A stretch of DNA of 64,000 nucleotides, from positions 78,467,310-78,531,309 of the forward strand of contig NC_079489.1 in the NCBI RefSeq assembly GCF_020520425.1, written 5' to 3'. Each line of letters opens with the position of its first letter. Position 1 is the first letter of the stretch. Of this stretch, positions 24,088-34,710 are shown one piece after another. The notes under the pieces were generated by a model. The model was not told the origin of the DNA. It made no database searches and saw only the letters and a list, made by a program, of their open reading frames with translations. Position numbers and translations under genes: made by a program. This DNA comes from Spinacia oleracea. Taxonomy: Eukaryota > Streptophyta > Magnoliopsida > Caryophyllales > Amaranthaceae.

Positions 24088-24105
24088 ATCTATATAGCAC
24101 TGCAA

Positions 24106-26205
24106 GACAAGTCACACAACAAAACCAAACAGGCATACTCATTAGTTGCAAACGTAATCAGTAAAAAAAACCAAACAGATTTCAAATTTTCATGAGCTAT
24201 GACAGTCAGCACATACTATAAACTGGATTACAGGCAAGTAAACTGGAAGGCATCTGAATCTCAAAAAAAAATTAAACCCGAGAATCATACTGTAAACTGG
24301 AATACAGGCAAATGCAAATACTTAGAATCCGAGCCTCTTTCAGGTTGTTGATAAGAAACCTGCATAAAACTGCTAATTCGATCTGTGAATAACTGAACAT
24401 AAAAGATTAAAATCTGATGCATGTATTCCTAGTCATCTGTGAATTGAGTTTCACTCAAGGTTGATTTGTTTCTTCTATCCTGAACAGATTAAAGCATTGC
24501 ATTTCCAATTTATTTTACAAATTTTTTCGGTAGATTAAAAAAATCCAGTAGGTTTTTGCTGAATTGGGCTCCAACTAATCTGAATTTGGGCATTAGATTC
24601 TGGGAATTACCTGGGAAGTTGTTGGAGATTGATTACCATTGCAGTTCAACTGTCTCAGGTTAATTTATCTGATATAAACATAAACAAAAAACAACATTCA
24701 AAACCAATCTTATGGCTCATGCATGTTCCTATTCTCGCTGTTTTCATTTGATTTGATTACATATACATTATTGTCCTTGAAATTCATTGGTTTTATACTT
24801 TTATTTTTGAAGGGGTTGTGGTCACAGATTCAAAAACCTGGTTTTATTACTGCATGTAGTTATTCCTAACAGCATTGTTTCACAGTTCTGTTACTAGGAG
24901 CACAAGTAGCAGCATCTGCACCAACAATGCAACAATATCAGCATCAGAAGAGAGAAAAGCATGGTTATCTTAGCTTGGGAGAGCAATGTGGCTGGAAACT
25001 TGTCACTGTTAGGATCAGCAGCCAACTTAATCGTGTGTGAATTGAACAAGCTAGACAAGCTCCTTATTTGGGATACAATCTCACTTTTTGGAGACACCTT
25101 AAATTTGGAGTTCCTTCTACACTTATCGTCACTGCTATTGGCTTGCTTCTGATTAGAGGTTGATAAAATTGATAATTATTCGTATCATTGTTAATAGTTG
25201 ATAGCAGCAGACTAGAAGTACCAACAAATATTTCACAAATTAGAGGTTGAATTGAACAACTGCATCAGATATTCACTCTACAAAAGATAGTACTTGAATT
25301 ATTTATTGTTCTTCTATTTATCCTTAACTAGACCCAAGAAACAAAACAACGCAGCAATAAATGCCACAACAGCACACATGCCAACCTAAAACAGACCAGC
25401 AGCAGGCAGCAAAGCAGAAGAGCATGGACAAAAGGCACTCATTGCAGACAGCACAGAACCATAATCAACGCCTCAATTACAGGTTGATAGTTCAACCACT
25501 AGCACAAAGCAGACACAAAGAAGCACAAAATAGCCAATCAAACAGCACAAAGCAGACACAAAGCAGCACAAAATAGTCTCGTTGGACTGAAAGGAGTAAT
25601 AAAGTACTCACAATTCACAAAACGAGGCTAGCAATATGGTAGCATTCAGAAATTGCTCAAGGTACAAAAATAACCGAAACCAGACACAAAGCAGCAGTGT
25701 TGACAACTATAAAAAGACTAACAAGGATCACAAATACCAACAGTATGCAAAAAAGTTTTGATAGTGGTCAGGAAGTAATGTTCAGATTCATTACCAAGCA
25801 GCAATTGCACTCGGTCGCTTAGCTTGTCAGGTCAGTAGGTCACTAGGGTAACAACCTCAATTTCCTGAGAAAGAAAAATGATTATGGTTATTAGCAATCA
25901 CTTCTAAAAGAATATTATACTAGTGCCCTGTTCATTATTTGATTCAGTGAAAATTTTATGAAACAAAATAATATGCAATATGGTAGAAGATTTAAATTAT
26001 CAACCCTAATCTATTATGCTTTGTTAATGTAAAAACGCCATATACAACATGCAATATAAATATGACTTATAACCGAAATGAGTATAACTAAATGAAATCT
26101 CATATAACACGTGAATAGAAGTTTATAACTCAAATCCAAAAGAAAATAATACACAAAAACTTTGATAAAGAATTCCATACACCCAAAACACTATTATCCT
26201 AGAAG
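24106..26205. other. CACTA-1 region between tnpD and tnpA, no coding exon found
   Basis: AT-rich sequence with CAGCA-rich patches. A 44-bp-period duplication at 25502-25577 repeats GCACAAAGCAGACACAAAG followed by AGCACAAAATAG. It could be tnpA first-intron or tnpD 3' UTR sequence. Confidence 0.55.
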
Positions 26206-29200
26206 CTACTCATCATCATTATCATCATCGTCGGGTATATCAAACAAGTCCCTAGGCTTAGTCTTAATAACATGAAACCATCCTTTTTGTATCTCATCCT
26301 CAATGTAAAAAACTTGTTTTGCTTGAGAAGAGAAAATGAATGGATCATCTTCCAGATTTTGACCAGTGTGCATCAACTTCGAGAAATTGACACGAACTCT
26401 GCCGCTCGGGTATGTTTTGAAACCCCTACGTATAGCAGCCCAATCACAACGGAACATTAGAACTTTGAAAGAACCATAATAATCAAGTTCTAATATTTCT
26501 TTAAGCTTTCCATAATACTCTTGGCCTTCAGCTTCTACCATAATGCCAGAATTTTGTGTCTTTCGAGATCTCTCACGATCCACGGTGTCAAATTTATAGC
26601 CATTAATAATAACGCTTTTCATCCTTTTGCTGCGATTGCTTAAACCACCTGCCAAGGCTTTTCTCAATTTCCCTTCTTTTGTGCTATCATTTAGGTTATT
26701 TGCCTATAATTCGAAAAAACTAAGTTAAACTCAAATGGTATATAAAATAAAATAGGAAACTCTAGACTTAGAAGCATACAACCTGGTTTTGCAACCAATC
26801 AGAAAATTCATAGATTATCCACTGATTTTCATGACCTGCTCCGACTTGATTCTCTTGTCGTTTTTGATGTATGAAGGCACTTTAGAGATTGAGAAAATTG
26901 AGTTATTAAAATCGTAATAATTAATATGGTCAAAAAAATTAATCCATAAAGCTACTTACTCAAGCACCGGTTTCATCTCATCTGAATGAAGCAAAACATA
27001 GCGATGTGCTTGCTTTAAACTTTTGTCATCCAAACGGACATTTTCTTTCATCCCAACTACACGACCACCTGAGTGGTATAAATAGTTATTGATGTCTAGA
27101 ACACCATCTTCGTTCCTCTTGGGTCTGTTGAATATGGTCTCAACACTTTCTAAGTATCTCGAACAAAATGCAATCGTCTCCCATAAAAGGTACCCTTCTG
27201 CTATAGATCCTTCTGGTTGCGCTTTATTGCTTACATGAGATTTCAAAAAGGCCAAGTACCTTGAAATATATTGAACAAAATTGTGAACGTGAAAGAATAA
27301 GACAAGTATTTTGTGATGTATTCTTATTTTAAAGTTATTAAAAAAATATTAAAGTTTGAGATATTGACCTCTCAATGGGATACATCCACCTATAGTGAAC
27401 AGGTCCGCCGAGTTTGACCTCATCCACTAAATGAATTAGTAGATGCACCATGATTGTGAAAAATGTTGGCAGAAACTCTTTCTCCATCTTACAAAGAGTC
27501 AACACAAGCTTTGACTGAATGGTGTCTAATTCATTTCTATCAATAGAAGTTGAGCATATCTTCTTGAAAAAGTCTGACAATTTATCAAGCAAATCAATAA
27601 CTTTTGTGGCATTCGATGTCCTTAAAGCAACAGGAAGGATATCCTGCATAAGGACATGATTGTCATGGCTTTTCAGATTAATAAGTTTACGCTACTTCAT
27701 ATTCACACACTTTTGCAAATTAGATCCATATCCATCAGGAACTTTAAGATTTTCTAGGACATTTAAAAACCGTTCTTTCTCTTCTTTAGACATGGTGTAC
27801 GCAGCCGAGGGCAAATAGTCCTTAACACGATTTGGATGAGATTGAGGCCAAAGATGAGATTTTATGTTCCGTGCTTGAAGGGCCAATCTAGCATTCTTAT
27901 CATCTCTACTCTTCTCCATATCTAAAAGAGTTCCTAAGAAATTGTCGCATACATTCTTCTCAATGTGCATAACATCTAAATTATGTCTAAGAGGATTATA
28001 TTCCCAATATTCTAATTCAAAAAGTTTACTTTTCTTTTTCCATAGAACCTTATCAACATCATCTTGACCATCATCATCTCTTCAATTTCATCATTGTCTA
28101 GTCTCCCTCATTTTTTAGGAACAATTTTTGACTTTCCATAAACATACTTAACTCTTTCTTGTTGCTTCAGAATTTCTGTCCCGCTTAAAGGAACCGGAGC
28201 AAAACCATGTTCCTCTTTCCCATCAAATAAGTTGGCTTGAGAACGATAAGGATGATCAGCTGGTAACCATTTTCGAGCTACAGGGTAGACAATTTTACCA
28301 CCAAAACTATACGCACAACCAGAATCGGCACAAGAAGGGCAAGCTTTATAACCTTTTGTACTCCAACCCGACAACATAGCATATGCTGGAAAGTCATTTA
28401 TAGTGGAGTGCAAAGCTGCTCGCATTTTGAAACTTTTTCCGCTATGAGCATCAAAGGCATCTACACCTTCCCACAACAATTTTAGCTCATGGATTAGTGG
28501 TTGCAAGTACACATCAATATCCATACAGGGACCAGACTTACCAGGGATGATCAAAGACAAAATGAATGACGTTGACTTCATACAAAGCCATGGTGGCAAA
28601 TTATAAGGAATTAGGATCACTGGCCATGTACTGTAACTAGTATTCATCAAACGATATGGATTAAAACCATCACTTGCTAGACCCTATCTTACACTACGAG
28701 GGTCTTTGGCAAATTCCTCATATCTTTGATCAAATTTTTTCCAAGCTTCACCATCTGCCGGGTGACTTATGATCTTTTCATCCTTGCGGTCAAAATGCCA
28801 TCTCATGTCCTTTGCTGTTTTAGATGACATGTAAAGCCTCTTTAGTCTAGGGATGAGAGGAAAATACCGCATTACTTTAGCTGGAACGCCCTTCTTACGT
28901 GTTTTTATAACATTCTCACTTGTATCACCCTCATTTCCGTTCACATTTCTCCACCTTGATGTGTGACAAATATGACACTCACTTTTTTCTGCAAATTCAC
29001 CCCAATATAAAATACAATCATTTGGACATGCATGGATTTTCTCGTAACTCAATCCCAAATCCTTTATTATCTTCATGCCTTCATAATACGATGACGGAAA
29101 CTCCATAATAATAGGAAATGCGTCTAATAGAAGCTCAAGCAACTTACTAAATGACGCAGCTGACCAATGAAACATACACTTGAGGTGAAACAAGTGCAGT

Positions 29201-29751
29201 AGAAATGACAATTTTGAGAAAGTAGTACACCCCTCGTATAAACCCTCATCAGAAGCTTCCCTTAGTCGTTTATATTTCGCCTCTTCTTCATTGGTGTTGG
29301 TTGATGGAAACTCATCATCTTCCTCAAGATCAAAATTTAATTCTTCATGCATGTTATACAGATCTTCATCTTCAAAATTTGCTTCACTTAATGATGGGTC
29401 TTGGGATTCGTTGGTGGGTTGTGCAGTATTGTCAACCCTGAAAGCTGCTCCTAATAACCCATCAATATCATCTCGACCTACTACCTTTGCTTGATCACTA
29501 GGGATCTCTATGGTATTACTCTCTTGATCTTTACAATGGAAAACCCATTGTCTATAGTTCTTATAAAAACCGTAAAATAAAATGTGTCCTCCTACCTCTT
29601 CTAAGGGATATGAGTTATTCAACTTGCATTTATTACATGGGCATCGAGTCATTCCCTCTAAAAGAGTCTCCTTAGCAACCTCTAAAAATTTCATGCAACC
29701 ATTATAATAACCGGCAGTCCCTTTTCGTAAATCAATCCAACTAGTATCCAT
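26206..29751 (-). pseudogene. tnpD: CACTA transposase tnpD/tnp2
   Basis: Product family: tnp2 transposase, the catalytic subunit that cuts CACTA ends. Start ATG at 29749-29751 opens a transposase-associated domain (WIDLRKGTAGYYNG, then CPCNKCKLNN). The tnp2 core follows (FPSSYYEGMKI, CPNDCILYWGEF, then DIDVYLQPLIHELKLLW and DFPAYAMLSGWSTKG), then MHIEKNVCDNFLGTLL, a DUF4218-like part, and a DUF4216-like C-terminus with an acidic DDDDNDDE tail. Exons: 29751-27369, 27259-26960, 26879-26783 and 26703-26206; the three introns (109, 80 and 79 bp) are GT-AG and phase-consistent. Lesions in the first exon: TAG at 28684-28686, TGA at 28108-28110, a frameshift near 28080 and TAG at 27692-27694. It was a normal spliced transposase, now broken. 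Confidence 0.9.
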
Positions 29752-29781
29752 GTCTACAAAAAAAATTAAAAAACAAAACAT

Positions 29782-31143
29782 AATAAAAAAGGACCCTTGT
29801 AGGGAAAAAAAAGCCTTTCAACCGGATTATATTGTTGGGAGTTAGTAAGCTCGCAATAAAAGGAAAGAATTCACAGGTTTTTACACGTTTTTTCAGACTT
29901 GCAGATAATAACAAAAGGCTATGTCCTATGAACGCTTTTAGTAATCTCTCTTATAAACACTTTCAAAACATACTACACCTCGCTTTGCATAATCTGCTCG
30001 AAAGTCACCTAATATTAAAATAATATTCAGCAGATAACTCCAACTACGCTTTCAAATAATACTCTCCATTATTCATGTCAAAAGCAAATCTACTCCCACA
30101 AAAAAGTACTAAGAACAACCTTAAAACGCTAACAACCAATAAAAAAGTGTAAGGTCTTTTCGGAAACATTAAAATTGATATTTTCTTTTACAGAGAGGGT
30201 CAAAAATTGATACTCCAAAAAAGTTTCCCCTTTTGAAACATTAAAATTGATATTTTCTTTTACAGAGAAGGTCTACAAAGTTGGATATAGCCCAATAAGT
30301 CATTTAACAAACCTCACAAATTCATACGAAAACATTAAGCTCAATTTTTTTCTTAGAATTACTTAATCTCCCAAACAAATCGTTGTTTTCCTTTCAAACC
30401 GAAATATCTAATCAATACAAACAAAAATCATCAAACAACAACTACTGCTCACCTTCTTCAGAAGACACACAACTTAACAACACAAATTCGCTTTAAAGTT
30501 TCTTAATCTGCGAGAATGATCTCCACTATATTTAATAAAATAGCAGACTACTTCATGGAAAACAACTAAATATACCTTCAAATCCTTTCGGAATCAATAA
30601 CTAACTACACAACTACCAACTTGTTCTATATTATCAGTTTATGCAACCATTCAAAAGAACCCATATTCTGCTTTGATGTGATAGTGATACATAATAATCC
30701 ACAACACCAACAAATAGAGGGGGCCAAATAAAATCAAGCAACAAATAATCCACAACACCAACAAATAAAATCAAGAAATTCCACGAGAAATCTTTGCAAT
30801 TCCGTTTTACATAATTTACAGGATTCTAATGTCAGATACAACAAACTGAAAAATATCAATAAGAATTGGGAATGGATGCGATTGAGAAAACAGAACACAT
30901 GCAATAAATACCTCAGAAATTTCAGCACACAATTGAGCCGTACGTAAATCCCTTCGAATTATCAGCACCTGATGCGATTTTCCACTGTGACTCGTTGGAT
31001 TATGATAAGAAGAAGGAGGAGAATCAAAAATTCAGATCAAGAAGAAAAACCAAGAAGAAACTACTCAAGCATAGAACGGTTTCAAATGGAAGAAAACGAA
31101 CAACATATAAATCGAACGCGAGTTTCGAAAAAACTAAGAAGTC
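29782..31143 (-). promoter_or_regulatory. Upstream region of CACTA-1 tnpD
   Basis: No gene recognised. This stretch between the right end and tnpD should hold the promoter and leader. It contains a 74-bp-period duplication (ACATTAAAATTGATATTTTC near 30167 and 30238) and a smaller one (AATAATCCACAACACCAACA near 30693 and 30744). A TTTTTTGTAG acceptor-like sequence lies just before the tnpD ATG. Promoter position was not determined. Confidence 0.45.
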
Positions 31144-31206
31144 GAAGAAGAAGAAGAAGAAGAAGAAGAAGAAGAAGAAGAAGAAGAAGAAGAAGAAGAA
31201 GAAGAA
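31144..31206 (+). repeat. (GAA)21 microsatellite
   Basis: Uninterrupted GAA repeats, 63 bp. On the minus (gene) strand this is a CTT tract in the upstream region of the transposase genes. The Lys/Arg-run frames it creates are artefacts. Confidence 0.95.
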
Positions 31207-31489
31207 AGTATAAAATTGACAAACCTTGTTGAAAAATCAATGGCAGAGTAAAACGGCTTCGAATTTGCAGAGAGGAGAATGACGACGCGGTTTTTTTGCT
31301 GGTCACCTAATTAATTAGGGTTTAATTAGAGAGAGATAGAATACGTGCATGTATACTGAACGGTTTTGAGTTTTAGGGAGTTTTAGCGCTTATTGTTTCG
31401 CGAATTTTCTTTTTTTTAATTAATAGCGCTCAATCTAATTTTCACCAAATTTGAAGCGCGGGTTTGAAATTGGAAACACGTGCAAGGCA

Positions 31490-31675
31490 CATGTTTTGCC
31501 GACGCCTAAACACGTAGCCAAATATCTCGACAGCCAATGGCGTCGACAATAAACTGTCGGCAATATGCACGACGCCATACGTCGTCGCCTAAACACGGAA
31601 TTGTTTTTTCCCTTAAACGCCCCCCCCCCGGCGTCGAGGCTCAAGCGTCTCCAAATAGGTTATTTTGTAGTAGTG
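31490..31675. repeat. Right subterminal repeats and terminus of CACTA-1
   Basis: Contains GACGCC, GGCGTCGAC, GACGCCATACGTCGTC and GGCGTCGAGG motifs like the left end, an unbroken run of C at about 31620-31629, and the terminus GTAGTAGTG. Confidence 0.88.
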
Positions 31676-31678
31676 AAC
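31676..31678. other. AAC target site duplication, right copy (CACTA-1)
   Basis: Matches 6541-6543. The sequence after it continues the Gypsy gag frame. Confidence 0.9.
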
Positions 31679-33044
31679 GTTGTAAATTGCGGCTCTTGGG
31701 GCATTCAATGGGGTGTATTCATGGAAAGTGGGGTAGGCGTTGGTTGACTGTTTCTGGTGATCTCTCCCTCGGAGGTCTCTCCTGTGATCATCTTTCCTGA
31801 ATCCCCTACTCTGTTGTTGTTGCGCCGGCTGAGCCGACCTAGGTGCGACATTTCTAGTTGGTGCCGACTGATAATGGTTTGGGATTGTCATCAGCTCATC
31901 GCTTTTGATGTATTCATGGGCCTTCACCAGTGCGCTTCCCAGATCCGTGAAGGATTTCCTTCCCAAGTATTTTTTGAACTCGCAATGGTTCATTCCTCTC
32001 ATCAGGGCCACTACGGCTATCTCTTGTTGCAAGTTTGGTATGTTGGTGGACTCGTTGTTGAACCTGGTGAGGTAATCTCTTAAGGACTCCCCGCTCCTCT
32101 GGGTGACTGCCATCAGTTCTCCTGACGTTTTCTTTCTCTGCTGTCGACTGATAAATCGGAGCATGAACTCTGCTTCTAATTGTCGGTAATTGTACACTGA
32201 CCCCTTTGGCAGTCCCTTATACCACCCGGACGCCACTCCCAGCAGTGTGGAGGGGAACACTTTGCACCACATGGCATCGGAATCTGTATACAGCATCATA
32301 TGCTGTTCGAATGTGTTGCAGTGGACCTCCGGATCGGTGGATCCGTCATACTTGCAGAGTGGGAACTTCAATTTCTCCATTGGTTCTTCTAGAATGTCCG
32401 CGCACAGGGGTGAGTTTGCATGTTGGATGGTGTAACGGCGCGGCGCGTATCTTTGAGGTGCTTCTCTTATCTCCTCGATGACCATAGGTTCTGGCCGACT
32501 GCGCAGAGCAATCGCCTGGTGTGTGTTGGGGTGTTGTTCGTGTTGTTCTATGATCTGTTCTCCGAATAAGTTTCTTATCGGTAGTCTATTCCTTTTTGTG
32601 CCGACTGGTGTTTTCGTTGCCTGGTTCATGATTGTCCTGGGTGCGGGTTCTGTGTTTGTTTTTCTTGCTGGTTTCAGGGTCGACAGCGCGGCCATCACCG
32701 CTCTTGTTGTGGCCAATTGTTCCTCCGAGAACTGACTGGCGAGTTCAGACGGCATTTGTGTATTATTTTGAGCTGGGCTTTCGGGGCTCTTCGTCTGAGT
32801 CGTCGTCCTCGACTGAGTATCCAAGGACGTGTAAGGGTGTTGCGGCAGTCGTAGTTTTGCTGACTACCGACTGGCTCCCTTGCTGGGGGGTGGGTTGGTC
32901 GTTGACGGGTGTTATGATTGGCTCTACTGAAAACAGCGTGGATTTCAGCGAGGTTGTTGTTTTTGTCGTCTGTGTACTCTGTGGGGCTGTTTTCGAGGCC
33001 TGTTTTTTGCTTTTCTTATACGAATCCGACTGCGTACCTTCCAT
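31679..33044 (-). pseudogene. Gypsy gag, N-terminal and capsid part
   Basis: The main frame, from 32824, holds a plant Retrotrans_gag domain: PLCKYDGSTDPEVHCNTFEQ, then GWYKGLPKGSVYNYRQLEAE and a FMLRFISRQQRKKTSGELM stretch. Gag forms the virus-like particle that packages element RNA. A second frame upstream, starting at 33044, is Ser/Thr/Gln-rich with an acidic EDDDSDEEP end. It overlaps the main frame by about 60 bases in another phase, so either gag starts at 32824 or a one-base frameshift near 32765-32820 separates a longer N-terminus. The frame runs out where the CACTA element enters and resumes at 6540. Codons on both sides are in register once one AAC copy is counted. Confidence 0.85.
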
Positions 33045-33151
33045 TCTTAATGGTGAATTTTGATGGTTTGGGGGTTTTTTTTTTGTGTGTGTGTGTGTGT
33101 CTGGCTGTGGGTTATGTTTACAAGTGGGGGTCCCCTCCTTCTAGCGCCAAT
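33045..33151 (-). other. Gypsy leader with PBS-like sequence and (TG)n run
   Basis: On the minus strand TGGCGCTAGAAGGAGGGG follows two bases after the putative LTR end and occupies the primer-binding position. The leader also contains a TG dinucleotide run (33084-33100) after a T-run on the + strand. The tRNA was not identified. Confidence 0.6.
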
Positions 33152-33594
33152 TGTTCCGGTTGTGGACTTGGAACAGGAAAGGGATGATTGGCTTCCGACT
33201 GTGACTGCTGATTGTATCCTACACAGTGAAACCGTTAACTAGCCTCGGGGGTGATCCGAGAATTACCCCTCCGATGCTTAAGTCAGATTGTGCTGGTAGC
33301 TCTGTAATAAATGCTTGTAAGATTGATTGGAGTTGAATTGCGTACCTTTGGCATTGATGGAGGTCCGTATATATAGACGGGTTACTTGTACGGACGATCC
33401 GGGTTATTACCCGTTGGTTCCGGATCTTCTCTTTTGGGTCTGACTGATGGATAATGTCAGAGCAATGCCGACTGGGCTCTGTAAACCCAAGGTACCGACT
33501 GCAGGCTTGGTGTCCCTTTTAGGTATGGACGTTTGTTACAGCTATTATGGGTTGTCCTACCGGCTTGCCGGTAGGGCTTCCCGTACAATATCCA
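33152..33594 (-). repeat. Probable 5' LTR of the Gypsy element
   Basis: Read on the minus strand it would start TGGATATTGTACGGG and end CAACCGGAACA, next to the PBS-like sequence. A TATA-like CTATATATACGG lies at about 33367-33378. The inner boundary is well placed. The outer boundary is a guess, since the partner LTR is not in the window. Confidence 0.55.
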
Positions 33595-34401
33595 CCATGA
33601 ATTTTCATTACTTTGAATTGTTGATGGCCCACTAGCAATTTTAATCAGAAGTTGTTGTTGTTGTTGTTGTTGACTATAAAAGGAGATCAGTGAATGAGTT
33701 TTCCGCCGGTGATTTTTACTATCTGGGAGGTATTATTCGCTTGTAATGATTAGTTGGGCGGTTAGTTTTCATATTTATTTATAAATTGGGATTTTCTGGT
33801 TGTTTACAACAATTTGTGGGATATTTAGGTATATGATGCTAATTTGATAGAATTTCTTGTGGAAATTGGTTGTGTGTTCTTGCTTGAATTTGTTGAAATA
33901 ATTGATGTATTGAAGGTTCTGATTTGCTATTATGGTACAAATTCTAGTAGACGGCAAATTATCAAGGAATTTAAGCCCGCATCGAACCTTTTGAAACCTT
34001 ACTTTGATTTGATTACCCATCATGCAATTATATTGGTAAAAAGGTAAGAAATTGAAAAATGCAAGCACCAACTTCAGCTATTGATTTATTTGTCTATATG
34101 ACCAGGGCCAACATTTACTCTGTTATACTGCAGGAAAATAAGCATAAAGCTTATGCATATTTAAAAATAATTTTTTTGATTTTTGCTGCTTCAAATATAT
34201 AGCCCCTCCCCTACCAAAGAGCAGCTATAAATTAGCGGAAATAGGAATGCAGAAAGGTAAAGATGAAAATATTTTGAACTTATTGTTTACTCATTTTCTC
34301 TACTTCTGCTATGCATAATTCTAGTTTTTAATAGTCCGGATATGGTCATGGTAGTCAATCTGATGATATAATTAGTGTGAACTGTGAAACTGATCTTCCT
34401 T
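33595..34401. other. Intergenic sequence, no gene recognised
   Basis: AT-rich sequence with a (GTT)7 run at 33651-33672 and the first copy of a dispersed 135-bp duplication at 34260-34395. The last part lies just upstream of the glycosylase-like exon and may be its intron. Confidence 0.5.
34260..34395 (+). repeat. Dispersed direct repeat, copy 1
   Basis: Shares TTTTGAACTTATTGTTTACT, TGCATAATTCTAGTTTT, TAATAGTCCGGATATG and GTGTGAACTGTGAAACTGAT with copy 2 at 35649-35781. Confidence 0.85.
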
Positions 34402-34710
34402 GTACAACTACAACAAATTGGAGAGAAACTCAGAGAAACCAAGGGTTATGGTCCTTTCACACGTAGGAACGCTCATGTGCTTAGGGTTTTATAATGTTGT
34501 CCCGAGTGATTCCATAACTATAAGGCATTTGAAACAGGTAGGGCACCTTAATTTCTGCACACCTATCCGTATCGGGGAATAATGCTTATCAAATCATCTG
34601 ACCATTTAATTGGTGCAGGTCATGGGAGAACTACCACTGTCCAGAACGTTCAAAAAGTGGTTGAGAAGATGTATAGAAGATACGATCCATATCAATTCTT
34701 GGCGTACTGG
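34402..34710 (+). pseudogene. Two exons of a DNA glycosylase (HhH-GPD superfamily)-like gene
   Basis: Exon-like block 1 (to 34537) reads KLRETKGYGPFT, then shifts frame at about 34472 and continues LMCLGFYNVVPSDS and TIRHLKQ. It ends exactly at a GT donor. Block 2 starts at 34619 after a TTGGTGCAG acceptor and reads HGRTTTVQNVQKVVEKMYRR then YDPYQFLAYW. This order and wording match my memory of a plant DNA glycosylase superfamily protein (base-excision repair, nucleus), including the GPF helix-hairpin-helix-type segment. The frameshift, and the lack of further exons on either side, show it is a fragment. Whether it is a relic in place or a piece carried by a transposon cannot be told. Family call moderate. 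Confidence 0.5.

Larger units (their letters stand above)
6544..31675 (-). mobile_element. CACTA (En/Spm) DNA transposon, 25.1 kb, carrying an inserted LTR element (CACTA-1)
   Basis: The left end reads CACTACTAGAA and the right end, reverse-complemented, reads CACTACTACAAAATAACC. The first eight bases are identical, and the 3-bp AAC duplication flanks both ends. Both ends carry dense GACGCC/GGCGTC subterminal motifs. Genes run on the minus strand from the right end: tnpD/tnp2 then tnpA, the order seen in maize En/Spm. About 11 kb of the length is a later LTR element (7815-18788), so the original transposon was about 14.1 kb. The transposase genes carry stops, so autonomous movement now is unlikely. 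Confidence 0.93.
5350..33594 (-). mobile_element. Ty3/gypsy retrotransposon, 5' half, split by a CACTA insertion
   Basis: Read on the minus strand: probable 5' LTR (about 33594-33152), PBS-like sequence starting TGGCGCTAGAAGG next to it, gag N-terminal part (33044-31679), then after the CACTA insertion the gag C-terminal part and aspartic protease (6540-5350). RT, integrase and the 3' LTR are not in the window, because Copia-1 interrupts the element at 5350. Removing the CACTA element and one AAC copy joins the two gag pieces in the same frame. The gag style and the VDGGSS protease motif suggest the Tat/Ogre-like branch; this is tentative. Confidence 0.85.

Noticed and set aside
31082..31306. 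Poly-Lys, poly-Arg and poly-Leu frames
   Set aside because: They are translations of the (GAA)21 microsatellite in three frames.
32632..33063. 143-codon + frame opposite the Gypsy gag
   Set aside because: It is antisense to a clear gag domain and ends in the TG repeat; no independent support.
33627..33640. CACTAGCAATTTT as a possible left end of CACTA-2
   Set aside because: It differs from the CACTACAAGAAAAATTG terminus after five bases and lacks subterminal repeats or a matching 3-bp duplication.
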